Assembly (NCBI GenBank): GCA_029717555.1
Contig: JAMDHS010000033.1
Location: 124,001 to 188,000, forward strand
DNA from: Peribolospora baueri
Taxonomy: Eukaryota > Basidiomycota > Peribolosporomycetes > Peribolosporales > Peribolosporaceae
DNA: 64,000 nt
Direction of reading: 5' to 3'
Position 1 is the first letter of the stretch. The number at the start of each line of letters is the position of its first letter. The position numbers were made by a program, and so were the translations under genes. Shown here one piece after another: positions 1-10,628 of this stretch. The notes under the pieces were generated by a model. That model was not told the origin of the DNA and made no database searches. It worked only from the letters and a program-made list of their open reading frames with translations.

Positions 1-442
1 CTAGGCCATGGGCCTTGCGAGGTGTGTTCGAACTCGACGACGCCGTGCAGGAGCTCTTTGCCAACGAGATAGAGAAGCTCAGGTTGGATTACGAACGGTG
101 GGATCCCAAGACCAAGGCGGTGAGTTTAACCGTGAGCGGGAGGCGAGAGCAAACGCATCAGGTTGTCCTCTTATAGATTTCCTCCTGCTTCCTTTTCTTC
201 GTCGTCGACTCGTCTTCTTCTTTGGTCGGACGGATCTCTTTTGAAACTGATGTCTCCCCACGTCTGTTGGCTCGTTGATGTACTCGATTTCGACCTCATA
301 GCTCAAAGACGTCAAGTACCGCCTCGAACCGCTCCGCGGCGTTCATGGTCGATGGAAGAAGGCGCGGCGTTTCCCTGGCGCCGAAGACGACGCTGACGCT
401 GAGGGAGGCGGACCTGGGTCTCCAGGACATGCGAAACTTTGA
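1..442 (+). CDS. C-terminal end of an unidentified gene (5' truncated by window)
   Basis: Two exons are visible: 1-119, read from base 3 in frame with a codon split by the window edge, and 302-442. A 182-nt intron with GTGAGT donor and CATAG acceptor separates them. The stop is TGA at 440-442. The visible 85 or so residues begin with an amphipathic, charged stretch (FELDDAVQELFANEIEKLRL), continue through DYERWDPKTKALKDVKYRLE, and end in a basic then acidic tail. I do not recognise the family. The frame was chosen because it joins cleanly across the intron and reads as a charged helix, whereas the longer overlapping frame gives an arginine-rich unlikely peptide. The start lies outside the window. 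Confidence 0.55.
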
Positions 443-1853
443 GATAGTAATTCTCTCCTCTTTTCATGCCTCTGATTGGTAGAGCTCCGGCTGGTCAGTT
501 CCAATCGCACAACCCGCCACGCTCAGGGGAAGCCATTCCTTCGCTTCCTTCCGGGCTTTTCTTTTCTTTTCATTATTTCTGCCATACACGGTCATCAGAT
601 TGCCTAGGGACTTGCCTTTGTTCCCTGCGACATTTACCTGCTTCATTTGCCACCTCTAGTGTTTCAATAGTCCGACAGTCATGACCTATACCTTTCTCGT
701 AGCATGCCTTACCACGTCCCTTCTTGACCCAGTACTGTTGTTCTGTTTCCATCCCTTGTAGTCGAATTGGACAATGTTTAACAAATAACCCGAGCGACGC
801 CTTTATTCCTGGTAGAGTCGAGTCAGGGACCTTGCTCGCGAAGGATACCGAAGACGAGTGTCCCATTTGTCTTCTCGTCGCCATGAAGGGCAGCCCTGGT
901 ATGTGGGACGAGGAAATGGATATGAGGAAAGAAAGCGCAGAAGCGCGAGAAAGCAGAATTGTGTGAGGTCAAACGAAATAGAACTTGGAGGCATACCGAT
1001 ATGTGCCCACCAACATACCATCCTCACCTCCACTTGCTCTTTCGGGATCGCACAGACCGTGGTCGCCATCCTTTTCGCTACCTGGAATGATAGTTCAAAC
1101 CCTAGCCCCTTTTGGTTTGCGGCAAGCCCAGCTCGGGTTTACCCTTGTTCTTATCTGCGGACGCTTCGTTCGGCCCAGCCATAACGAACCTGTGCAAATG
1201 CCTGTTGCATTCTGCCGCACCAAGGAAAAACACGAGAGCACACCTCCAACTTGACCTTGCCTGCGCGGTCGACTGGCACTGGGTATAATTTTCTAGATTC
1301 TCCTCCATCCGAAGCAAGGAACAAACTCTTCCGTCCCTTTGCTCTGCCGTGTCGCATCTCCCCTTTCCGGTCTATCGTAGGCAAGGCTTCATGAGCAGTA
1401 CGGGATGGTTGACCTTTCCTGAGCCTAAATCTCCTCGAGGCAAAACTGTACGCCATTGCATTCTATCGGCACTCTCGCCTCCAACCCTTGTCTTCGCAGC
1501 CTGCCCTGGCCTCCTGATCCAGCGTCGTGTCCGTTCCAGCCTTGACGACGCCACGACATTGTCCAGTCACGTTTCCGTCCGGCCTCGCCGACGTCTCGAC
1601 TCGTTTGAGCCAGTCCCACGCCTGTTCCTTCCACTTCAACTTTTCACCATCTACGGACCTCCTCCGCTTTCCCAGCTCCTACCGTGGCCTTGCCTTCAAG
1701 CATTGAAAACTTTGCGTGGCACTTGGTATGGGTCGGCAAAGGTGTCGTTCCGCCGTCCTAGCAAAGGCCGACTGAAAATAGGCCTGACCCAATTAGGGAG
1801 CACAAGTGTTACATCGCTGCCGTACCCCGAGGCTGAGCCAGAGAACGATGAGG
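443..1853. other. intergenic region, 1.4 kb, no gene seen
   Basis: This lies between the stop of the first gene and the stop of the minus-strand MEF2 gene, so it holds two convergent 3' ends. It is less GC-rich than the flanking genes. Short open frames exist on both strands, but none has a recognisable motif, splice-consistent extension or protein-like composition. I see no tRNA, repeat or mobile-element signature. Confidence 0.5.
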
Positions 1854-4800
1854 CTAAGCCCTTCCCAACTCTTGTAGAATCTCCACCTGCCTCTCTCCGC
1901 TCGCCTCACCAAAGCCGTGCAAGCTCATGGTGAACGTTCCCGCGCCGCCTGTGAGGGCACGGAGTCGGGAGGAGTAGTTCTGGAGGGACGAAAGCGGAAC
2001 ATGGGCGATGACTGTGCGCTTCTGTCGGACGGCCGACTGTGCGGAGGTGAGGTCTTCCAGTGCGGTTGCCGGGGAAGAAGAAGAGGATGGTTCCGGTGGG
2101 ATGTAGATGTCGGATGCACCCACGACCGCTTCACCGGATTCGATCGCGGCGACGCCGTCATGAAGCACCTCGACGATGTGGCCCCGCTGCGCACTGGTGA
2201 GATCGCCGACAACCTTCCCGAGCCATGTATCGTCGCAGCTGACACGCACGTCCATGATCGGCTCCATGAGCACGGGCCCCGCCTTGCGCACGGCCTTGAG
2301 AAGGATGGAAGAAGCGGCAGCCGAGAGAGAGGCAGGAGGCGAGAGTTCGGGCCCAAAGAGTTGGAGGAATGAGCAGGAGACATGAAGGTAGGTGAGAGGG
2401 TAGGAGGAGAGTGGACCGCGGGAGAGAGCAGCGGATAGACCGGCTTGGAGGTTGAACTGCAAGTTCCCAGGAGCAGCAGCTGTGTCGGCGGAGGAAGGTT
2501 CGTCCTTGTTCCGACGATCACCAGTCGTGGCTTCTGCCTCGTCGACGTCGATGTGGATGATGTTACCACTCGAGTCGGCGTCCTTCACCTCTTCATCTCT
2601 CAGCCGCCTCACCCGAATGGTCATGCCCACCTTGACCTTCTTCCCGGCAAGATCTTTCTCGAACACGTCCGAGACTTCAACACCTTCGCCATCACTGCTT
2701 GCCTCGCCCGCTGGGTCCACCGTCTCCCTATAGCTGACCCTCATCCTTCCCATCCTCGCCCTGACTCCAAACTCGTCGATAAGCCTCCGATGAGCAATCT
2801 CGAGATGAAGCTCCCCCATCCCGCTCAAAATGGTCTGCCCTCCACCCAAGCCTCCTGCAAGCGCAGTTCCGAGCCCGAGCTCGCCCTGTCCGTCACTATC
2901 TAGCCGGAGGCTGGGGTCTGTGCGGACAAGCATGCGCAGGGCGTCTTCTACCGGCTTCTCGTCGCTCCGGCTCTGTGGCTCGATGGAGGTGGAGAAGACT
3001 GGAGGGGGGATGTAGACATTTTGGAGTCGGAGGCCGACTCCGTCTACGGAACGGCGAGGATCGACCATAGAGACAAGAGTATCGCCTGTGCGGGTGTCTC
3101 GGAGGCCTAACAGAACGCCGATTTGACCTGCTTGAAGGGCGGGTACCTCGACGGTACGGTCGGCGTAGAGCAAGAGGGCTTTCGACAGGCGCTCACGGGT
3201 TTGGGTAAGGGTATTGAACAGAGTCGTAGAACGAGACAAGGTGCCTGAGGAGATGATCAAGACGAAGCGACGAGCGTTGTCAGACTTCGTGTCAGTTCGT
3301 TGCGAGCGTTGAACTCGGCCCAAGCGAAACGGGATACACACCGGAATACACTCTGACAAACGTCATCGGTCCCCGTCTAGGATCGTGCACCACCTTGAAA
3401 GCAAGCGCAACGACATCCTTGTCGGTCAAACTAACCACGGCGTCTCCCTCTTTCTTTCCCAGCTTGGCTAGCGCCGTCGACTTGTCCCTGGGGCTGGGCA
3501 GATAGTCGGCGATCGCGTCCAATAACGGCTGGACGCCCACATTGCGGTACGCGCTGCCGCAGAGGACTGGCACCGCTGCGCCTTCGAGGGTTAGACGTCG
3601 AATCACTGTACGGATGAGGTCGGGAGGGACCTCGAGATGAGGATGGCTGAAGGTGGAGGAGAGGAAGAAATCGATCAAGGGAGATTCGGGGTCCGGGTCC
3701 AGGGAGGACAGTGACTCCACGAGAGCGTGTCGGGCACGAAACGCTTCTGCGAAGGTAGGATGACTGGCGGGTAGTAGAGCATCGTCGGGTTGAAGGATTG
3801 GCGCATCCGAGATCGTTTGACTAGCAGAGCCCTTCTGCTCTACTTGGTGTTCCGGGTGGATGAGACGCTTGCGGACGACCTCTTCTCCGGCGGACCCACG
3901 GAACTCGAGCGCTTCCATCGTCACGAGATCAACGATGCCCTTGATGCCTGGCTCTCCAGACAAACCGTCACCTGCCGGTATCGGAAGTTGGAGCGCTAAT
4001 GGGCGTGGGTGAAGGCCTTTTGAAATGACGGAAAGAATGGATCGAGAAAATGAGGAGCCTGGTCGGTCAAGTTTGTTCACGAAGAGTAGCAGCGAGCGGA
4101 CGTCGTACCTGCGAGAAGTGCGGTCGCGTGAGCAAGATGAGAGGGACACGGAAGAGCGAGGAGTGATGTATATAAACTAACCGCTTTGCCTGCCTCCAAA
4201 CATTCTCCGTCTGCGCCTCAACGCCCGCCACGCCGTCCAAGACAACCACCGCGCCGTCTACGACTCTCACGCTACGCTCAACCTCGATGGTAAAATCGAC
4301 GTGGCCAGGCGTGTCGACGAGCGTTATTCCTGTCTTTCCTGGATCTCCATTCGCAGCTTGCTTGCCCTTACTGCCTCCCTCACCCGCATCCCTAGCCGCT
4401 ATGCCGTCCCACCAGATGGGCCCAACGCTAGCGCTCTGAATCGTAATGCCGCGCTCCCTCTCCTGCTCCAGAAAGTCCGTCGTTGTGCTCCCATGATCCA
4501 CATCTCCAGGCAAAGATCCTTGAGGAAGGGCGTTGCAGTGATGGAGGATGCGTTCCGTCAGCGTCGTTTTGCCAGCATCGATGTGGGCGATGATAGAGAT
4601 GAGTCGATGTGAGCGCGGGTCGTTCGAAGTCGATGTGGGCGGGGTGGAGGAAGGGTGGGCGGCTGAAGAGACGGTAGTCAAAACAAAGTATCGAGAGTGC
4701 TGTAGTATCGCCGGAACCCGCGTGAACGTTCGTCCAACGTGACCCTTTGAAGTCGTCAGTGAGGATGTCCTCTTCCTTTGCGGTGATCGAAGGGCGAAGG

Positions 4801-4897
4801 ACGAGGAGCAGTAGTGACACCGAAAGGCGGAGGTGGCGGCACCTGACCGGAACAGACCGGCGCCCCGACTACGCAGGAGGCCCAGCGTGTTGAGCAT
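1854..4897 (-). CDS. MEF2: mitochondrial ribosome-recycling GTPase, elongation factor G2
   Basis: EF-G2 splits mitochondrial ribosomes after termination, working with the recycling factor RRF and GTP. Exons on the minus strand are 4897-4182, 4108-3342 and 3244-1854, giving 957 residues with consistent phase at both introns (73 and 97 nt). The first 95 or so residues are rich in Arg and Ser with few acids, as in a mitochondrial presequence. The G domain follows: AHIDAGKTT near 104-112, RGITI switch, DTPGHVDF, and VNKLD near 249-253. Domain II and the domain III motif [10 protein letters not shown] follow, then a domain IV/V region with acidic and Ser-rich insertions and the C-terminal GxGxF-type strand. 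Length fits GFM2/Mef2 with insertions. The alternative, translocase Mef1, is less likely given the divergent sequence and insertions, but I cannot run a phylogeny. It is divergent from the LYR-like gene over 194 bp. Confidence 0.9.
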
Positions 4898-5091
4898 GGG
4901 AGAGCGATGTGATTAGCGCACTTGCTTTGTCCACTCTCTTGTTGTCGAAGAAGAAAGGAGTCGGTGGTGCGACGGAAGGTAACACTGAAGAAGAAAGCTG
5001 CTGCGGAAAGGAACGAGACGTAGCGCACGAGCCATCCGACGAGGCCGCCTCTTGCTACCATTCCACCCCCGACCCCCTGCAACGGCCAAGG
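4898..5091. promoter_or_regulatory. divergent promoter, MEF2 / LYR-like gene
   Basis: This 194-bp gap separates the start codons of two head-to-head genes and must hold both promoters and 5' UTRs. I see no clear TATA box. Both products look mitochondrial (a ribosome GTPase and an LYR-motif protein), so coordinated expression is possible, but that is inference from layout only. Confidence 0.5.
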
Positions 5092-6167
5092 ATGTTTCAC
5101 ACAGCGAGCACACACGGTCGTCGGGCTCTCTCAGCGCCCGGAACCGCCTATTGCAGTTTGCGATCATTATCCATCTTTTCTACCTGTCCCTCTGCCCCGG
5201 CACAGATCCCGGGAAAACGGTCTGTGGGCCGACGACGATACGCGGCTGCTACTGCGCAGGATGGAGAGGCGGCAGCTTTCCTTCCTTCTCCTTTACCATC
5301 TTCGAAACGTCGAGAACCGTCTTCTTCCCGAAATGACATGGATGCGGCCGAGAGACACGATGTCTCATCAACGTTGTCCAACCCTTCTCCACCACCTACG
5401 CCGTATCTGGAACCGGGTCTGCAATCCGGTTCACGGACGGCCTTCGCAGTCTCTTCCTCGACGTCTCCCAGCTCTACACCTTCAACTCTCCCCCTGACCC
5501 TCCCTCGCCTCTACCGCCTGTTGCTCCGAACCTCCTCCGCCTCGGTTCTCTTCCAGCGACAGGCGTCTAAAAACTTGGCCCGGCTCATGCGCGACGAGGT
5601 GGAATGGTTGGCGAGGGAAGGGACGTGGGCGACGCTCGGGGAGGAGGAACGGGCGAGAAGAGGTGAGCTACGAAAAGGAGGGAGGGTATTTCCTATACCG
5701 TTTGTCCTCCCCGTACCGTCACTTAGTGTGGGGCCTTTTCTACCTCCCCTTTCATGCTCCGACGACCGCCCACGATGGGCGGATCAGCCCTCCCAACAAT
5801 GACGCTTTTTTCCAGCTCCTCACGCTCCTCCGGCCTGGCAGACCGCATAACCCGAAACCTAGCATCGTTGAGCTACCACCACCTCTCACCCCACCTCCAT
5901 CCTCGACCACGATGGAACCCTCAAAGAGCGCCTGATACTCCCCTTCCTACTTCTGGGCTTCAGCCTACCGGAGAAGCGAGCGCGACGACAAAGACGACGG
6001 AAGCGGGGAAAAAGGGGCGCGGGAAGAAAGATGGAAAGAAGGAGCGAGAGGCTCGCTTCCAGCGGGAGGCGCTCGTGGGACTGAGGACGGTGGTGAAAAT
6101 GGCAGAGGCCAACGAGGGGTTGTGGCTCGGTGGGAGAGGGAGGAGGTGGGAGGAGGCTTTGCGGTGA
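5092..6167 (+). CDS. LYR-motif-like, probably mitochondrial protein
   Basis: Exons 5092-5662 and 5842-6167 give 298 residues. Acceptor CTGGCAG at 5841 is preferred over the nearer TTCCAG because only it keeps the frame open. The N-terminus carries many Arg/Ser and few acidic residues over about 60 residues, like a mitochondrial targeting sequence. Near residue 140 comes RLYRLLLR followed by a helix with conserved-looking Arg and Phe positions, resembling the LYR tripeptide fold used by assembly factors for Fe-S proteins and respiratory complexes. Later come a very basic Lys-rich stretch and a Trp/Gly-rich C-terminus. LYR assignment rests on this motif alone; the protein could belong to a fungal family of unknown function. 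A donor-like GTGACG overlaps the stop, so a further 3' exon cannot be excluded. Confidence 0.55.
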
Positions 6168-6511
6168 CGCGGAGAGGCGAAGCGCTTGTTCATGGACCGG
6201 CGGTCCACAGCGGGCGAGGCGTTTGGAGAAAGTGGGGTTACGGCACAAGTGTCACTTGAGCTACCTCGGGCCCAAACTTATGCGACGTGGTTCCTCTGCA
6301 GCGGCTGTCCACATCCGCCACAGTCGAATAGGAGCGGCGTCCGGAGGAAGTGGACGAAAAGGAGCGGAGAAGAGGAAAAATGGCGATCCCAAGACACGGC
6401 CCGTGACGAGTACACACTCTAGTGAACAGAATGACGGAGAGATGAAGAAAGAATATGGAACGACGACCGAAAGGCTCTCTACTCCAAGACGGTCGACGAT
6501 TATGATCATCG
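6168..6511. other. intergenic, convergent 3' ends
   Basis: A 344-bp gap between two converging genes. I see no gene, RNA or repeat in it; it should hold both 3' UTRs and polyadenylation sites. Confidence 0.5.
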
Positions 6512-7635
6512 TCACCGGCCATGAACAATCTTCTCCCCGGTCACTGGATCTCTCCTCGTCCCATCCCCCTCCTCCATCACCGCTGTCGCCGTCTTCTCCT
6601 CCGCCCTGGCCGTCTCCTTCGCCTTGCCCGTTGCAGACGCGGACTCGGACTCGGGACCACATCCGCAATCGTAGGTGGAATCCAGTTTCTGGCAGTCAAA
6701 CTCTGGCTTGCCGAGGCGGGCGTTTACGAGGTTGTGAGCGTGGCACAACCAGAACGAGGCTGCTTTTCGGGATGAGGTCTGCAAGATGCAGATATGGGAG
6801 AGTCGCCTTAATAACGAGTGGAAGAAGAACAGAGGGCGCAAGCTCTGAATGGGATTGTAAGTAAGATAGAGTGCCCACCTGCGGAGGATACTCTTTCAGA
6901 AGCTCTTGAAAATGCTTCGCACACTCGCCACACGGGTAGAGGCGGGAGAAAAGGTAGAAGTAGGATTTAAGCGCGTCCCGCTCGTCTTTGGTCGGGTGCT
7001 GCGATAGAAAGTCAAGGCAATTAAGGTAAGGCGAAAACGGGCCAGAGCAACGGATGTAAGATGGCAGAACGGGAGCGGCGAGCAGCACGGTGTCGGGTCG
7101 CCGCATGCGGCTCGAGGCGTATGAACGAGAGAAATTTTTCAGCTTCGAAGAAACTATGATGACGCACCTCGGGAAAACGAAGGGTCATGGTATGAAGCAG
7201 CTTCCAAGTCGCTCGTCCGAGCTCCGCCCTGTTGTGAATTGACAGGAAGCGAACAGAGGCTCAGTCCGGTCCGCCCTTGAAAAGCACAGCCCAAGGTCAC
7301 AGGCCACATCAGACTCACTTCGCCGTCGCGTTGCCCAACTTGCTCGCAATCACACCCCCATGCATCTCTCCGCCCAAGCCCATCCAGGCTGGGTCACCGC
7401 CAGCCGGGCGTGCTTTGCCCATCCTCCAGTTCGAAGGATTCCACTTGGCCCATCCGTCTCCTGCCGCGCCCACGGCAGAGCCATCGTTCGCACCGACACC
7501 GGCAGCAGAGAGAAAGTGACCAGACCAGCGGTCATACACGACGGACTCTGAGCCGTGTGAGAGAAAGAGGGCGGTGGGGATGAGGATGATGAGCGCGGCG
7601 AGAAGGAAGGCTTGGGCGAAGCGGGAAAGCATCAT
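6512..7635 (-). CDS. ERV2: Erv2-type FAD sulfhydryl oxidase of the ER
   Basis: The enzyme makes disulfides with O2 as acceptor and passes them to protein disulfide isomerase. Exons 7635-7319, 7228-7168, 6998-6879 and 6778-6512 join in phase to 254 residues. Residues 1-25 form a signal anchor (hydrophobic run LLAALIILIPTALFL), typical of ER Erv2 rather than mitochondrial Erv1. The Erv/ALR core begins near 107 with a GRATWKLLHTMTLRFPE segment; the redox pair is CGEC at 149-152, the structural pair C178/C195 has the family spacing CX16C, and WLCHAHNLVN is the FAD-binding motif. A CGC at 204-206 matches the shuttle cysteines of yeast Erv2. The last 45 residues are a charged Ala/Glu/Lys tail absent in yeast Erv2. 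Start at 7635 was chosen because it places the anchor at the N-terminus; a second ATG follows directly. Confidence 0.92.
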
Positions 7636-7977
7636 TATGTGCTGGCGCCTAACGCGCTCGCCGAGTGCAAAGAAGAAAATAAGGCCGACCTTGATTGCCA
7701 ATCGCGTACAGAAACGAAGGTGGGCGCAAGAGGTGCGCAATGCAAGCGCTTGGTGGTCGAGAGGAGAGATGGCGACGCTGGCTGGCGCTGCCTTGAAACG
7801 ACTTCGCTGGTCGCCGTCCGCCGTCGGCGCTCGCACGGACGTGTCATGGGCTTGCGTTTGCCGCAGCAGCCCGCGTTCATCTCCGCGCCGTCCGACGGGA
7901 TGTGATTAGCTACGTGGCTTCGTCGTCTCCTTCTATCGCCCCTCCCACCGCATTGATTCCTTGCTCAGCCGCCCGAG
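7636..7977. promoter_or_regulatory. divergent promoter, ERV2 / VPS2
   Basis: 342 bp between the start codons of two head-to-head genes. The minus-strand frame of ERV2 stays open upstream without a good start, consistent with 5' UTR. No TATA box or named operator was recognised. Confidence 0.45.
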
Positions 7978-9026
7978 ATGAACATCATCGAAAGCCTGTT
8001 TGGCAGGACGAAGACACCAGCGGAGCGTCTTCGCCAGCACCAGCGGGCGCTCGACAGGGCGCAGCGTGAGCTCGATCGCGAGCGCGCAAAGCTCGAGACG
8101 CAAGAGAAACGCCTCGTCGCTGACATCAAGAAGAGCGCCAGGCAGGGCCAGATGGTAAGCTAGCGAGCAGATCCAACTTGCAGACACCTCCGGGAGGAGC
8201 TGATACTCAAACGGAGAAGATGCTGATCAGACCCCTTGCGCCCCCCACAGTCCGCCTGCAAGGTCATGGCCCGAGACCTGGTGCGCACGCGACGACACAT
8301 TCAAAAGTTCTACCAGATGCGTACCCAGCTCCAGGCAGTGTCGCTGCGCATTCAGACGCTCAGGAGCAATCAGCAGATGGCCGAGGCCATGCGCGGCGCT
8401 ACGAGGGTGCGTGCAGCGAGCGACCAGTGTCTGCGGCGCCGTGACATGTTCGAAGCTGATTTCCGTTCCGCCGCCTCTTCTTCCCCGTCTCGCAGGCGAT
8501 GGGTATGATGAACCGCTCGATGAACCTTCCACAAATACAACGAATTATGCACGAGTTTGAACGAGAGAGCGCGATGATGGACATGAAGGAGGAGATGATG
8601 AGCGATGCCGTCGACGAGGTCATGGAGGACGACGAAGGTGTGGGAGAGGAGGAGGAAGGGGACGCTATCCTGAAGGAGGTCCTTGACGAGATCGGCGTAA
8701 ATGTTGGGCAGGAGGTGCGACGAAAATTTCACTTCGAGGTTGGAGTAGTTCCAGACATGGCTGACCCGCCCTGCTCTTTCCTGTTCACCCTTCTCGACGC
8801 TCACCTAACTCTTCCACAGCTGGCTGAGGCACCTACGTCCTCTCTCAGCGCACCACTCTCAGAAGCCCGTCTCCCGGTCGCCATCGGAGAGAGTTCGTCT
8901 GGCGGAGGCGGAGGTGGAGGTGGAGGCGGAGGTGGAGGTGGAGGCGGAGGTGGTGGTGGAGGCGTAGGTGGCATGACAGACGAAGAAGCGCTGCGGGCGC
9001 GGTTGGAGAACTTGCGGAGAGACTAG
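7978..9026 (+). CDS. VPS2: ESCRT-III subunit Vps2 (Did4/CHMP2)
   Basis: Vps2 caps and remodels Snf7 filaments on endosomes and recruits the ATPase Vps4. Exons 7978-8154, 8251-8406, 8496-8714 and 8820-9026 give 252 residues, all introns in phase 0. The opening MNIIESLFGRTKTPAERLRQ and the basic helices 1-2 are those of CHMP2; acidic helices follow (near 115-165). The end, EEALRARLENLRRD, is a MIM1 motif for the Vps4 MIT domain. Just before it lies a run of 21 glycines (8901-8963) coded by mixed GGN codons, absent from typical Vps2, which lengthens the linker between the core and the MIM. The promoter is shared with ERV2. Confidence 0.93.
8901..8963 (+). repeat. GGN repeat coding 21 glycines in Vps2
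   Basis: A tandem run of GGC, GGA and GGT codons inside VPS2. The mix of third bases (mostly alternating GGA with GGC/GGT) shows repeated units of six to eighteen bases rather than a pure trinucleotide. Confidence 0.85.
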
Positions 9027-9486
9027 CCCCGACTGTTCGTAGACTGGACTGCACTTGATCTGCCTCGAATTTATGGCGTGTGATACCTCGTTACAAGGCT
9101 TGGTCGTGCGGCTTGCAGCGACCATTCAGCCTCGTGACAGGCCAGGGTGCAACGAAAGCGTCCCACGTCCGATCCCAAACTAAGCGCTCGTGGACTTTCT
9201 GGAAGGCGAGATCGTGTCGATATCAACGACGTAAGATTACAGAAACAAGCAAGGTCGCCGTCGTTCTTCACACAAGGGAAGATCCACACACGGCAACGAT
9301 AACGACGACGGAGGCGAGACCAGGTGGATGGGGATGGGGCCAGGAGATAGGGGAACTGAATGCGGGACGCGGCTCCAAGACACGGGCAATAGAATGGATA
9401 ATATCAACGGAAAAGGGGGTTCTCACGGACGTGCTAAAAAACGAGGTCGCCTGGTTCGCTTCCTCTTTCTAAAACGGTGAATCTAT
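9027..9486. other. intergenic, convergent 3' ends of VPS2 and the RCC1/PHD gene
   Basis: A 460-bp stretch between two stop codons. No coding, RNA or repeat signal was found. Small frames on both strands lack protein-like content. Confidence 0.5.
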
Positions 9487-10561
9487 CTATGCCTTGCGAG
9501 TCCGTTTTCGTTGAGCCGCCGGCGACGCGGCCTTTCCGCTAGCCCCGGATCTGTGTCAGCGCGGAGAGAACGGTAAGAGGCGAGAACGACGACTACGCAA
9601 AAGTCGACCTCCGAACGAAGGAAAGAAGCTCACCTGCCCCTTTTCCTCGGCGCCGGGACCGCCTCGTCGGACTCTCCCTCCTCCTCCTCCTCTCTCGCCG
9701 CCTCGTCCCCGCCTTCGTCCTCCTCCCCCTTGACAGTCGCGCCGTTTTTTCTCTCCACCGTCTTGATCGTCGCCGCCACGCCAGCGTGCTCCACATCGTC
9801 TGTCCTGCAGTCCTTACCGGGGCAGAACCACTCCCCCTCCGGCACGGCCTCCAGCGGTGGATCGAGGCAGTGGAGGTGATAGGGATTTTCGCACTTTTCG
9901 CACTCCAGCAGCGCGTTCACCTCCGTCTCCTGACCGCGTCCGCACACCATGCAGACGTCGCTCGATTCGATGACCGCCGGGTGGCGGGGTAGTTCGGAGT
10001 AGGTCGGGCCAAGGGAACGCGCTACGAAGAGCGTGGTGTTTTGGCCGGCTGAGACGCTGTCAAGGAACCTCCGTCGCGGAATCAGTAAAAGCGTAAATGG
10101 CGTCAAAGGACACACAGCGCAGAGACCGCGGCATCCTCCTCTTCAAGCCTTTGTCTCGGTAGGAGGCAACACTCACTCAAGCAAAGCGATGCCTCTCAGC
10201 GGCTCACAGAGCACTGGCTTTGTCGCACTCCTCTTCTTGTCCTCCCCGTGTCCGAGCTCGCCGTTGACCGCATTTTGGCCCCACGAGATGTTGAGCGTCG
10301 CGCCATAGTCAGTCGGCTCGTCATCCGCGACGGCGAAAAGGGTGACGCCGCCTAGAGAGGCTAATCGTATATTGCAGCCCATGATGTCCGGGAGGTAGCG
10401 GAAGGTCTGCGAGAGGCGGCAGATTGGCGGACGAAAGGATGAGGCCAGTCTCAGAAAATCTATGCGCACGAGGCATATAGAGGATACCAAATCGTCAGCC
10501 ACTGAGTGGAGAGACTTGCCATGAATCCCTGTCCCGCCGAGCCGTCTCCGGTCGTTTTCCA
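9487..10561 (-). CDS. RCC1-repeat protein with PHD finger, 5' part missing
   Basis: Four exons are visible on the minus strand: 10561-10488, 10406-10177, 10056-9634 and 9550-9487 (stop). They read as one frame only if the first exon enters in phase 1. Two RCC1-like blades are seen: one around GGVTLFAV with a later WGQNAVNGELGHGE, and one with DVSAGQNTTLFVAR. A complete C4HC3 PHD finger follows (CMVC, CEKC, YHLHC, FCPGKDC), then an acidic stretch and a basic tail ending RKRTRKA. RCC1 propellers need about seven blades, so most of the propeller and the start are absent. Upstream, the sequence runs into a poly(A) tract and then a different gene, CysRS. This looks like a broken or misjoined locus, not a short gene. 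Likely role: a chromatin reader. Confidence 0.7.
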
Positions 10562-10574
10562 CTGAAAGCAGACG

Positions 10575-10618
<44 letters not shown>
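10575..10618. repeat. 44-base poly(A) tract at the CysRS/RCC1 junction
   Basis: An uninterrupted run of 44 A on the plus strand (T on the strand of the flanking genes). On one side lies a CysRS exon ending in a good GTGAGC donor; on the other an RCC1 exon preceded by a CTTTCAG acceptor. It therefore occupies what reads as one short intron. It is the longest homopolymer in the window. Confidence 0.95.
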
Positions 10619-10621
<3 letters not shown>

Positions 10622-10628
10622 AGCTCAC

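Noticed and set aside
1349-1933. 194-codon plus-strand frame at the MEF2 3' end
   Set aside because: No start context, motif or splice extension; it overlaps the MEF2 3' end, so it is probably chance.
10575-10618. Poly(A) tract as the tail of a retrotransposed SINE, LINE or processed copy
   Set aside because: No element body, target-site duplication or intronless copy flanks it; both sides are intron-containing host genes.
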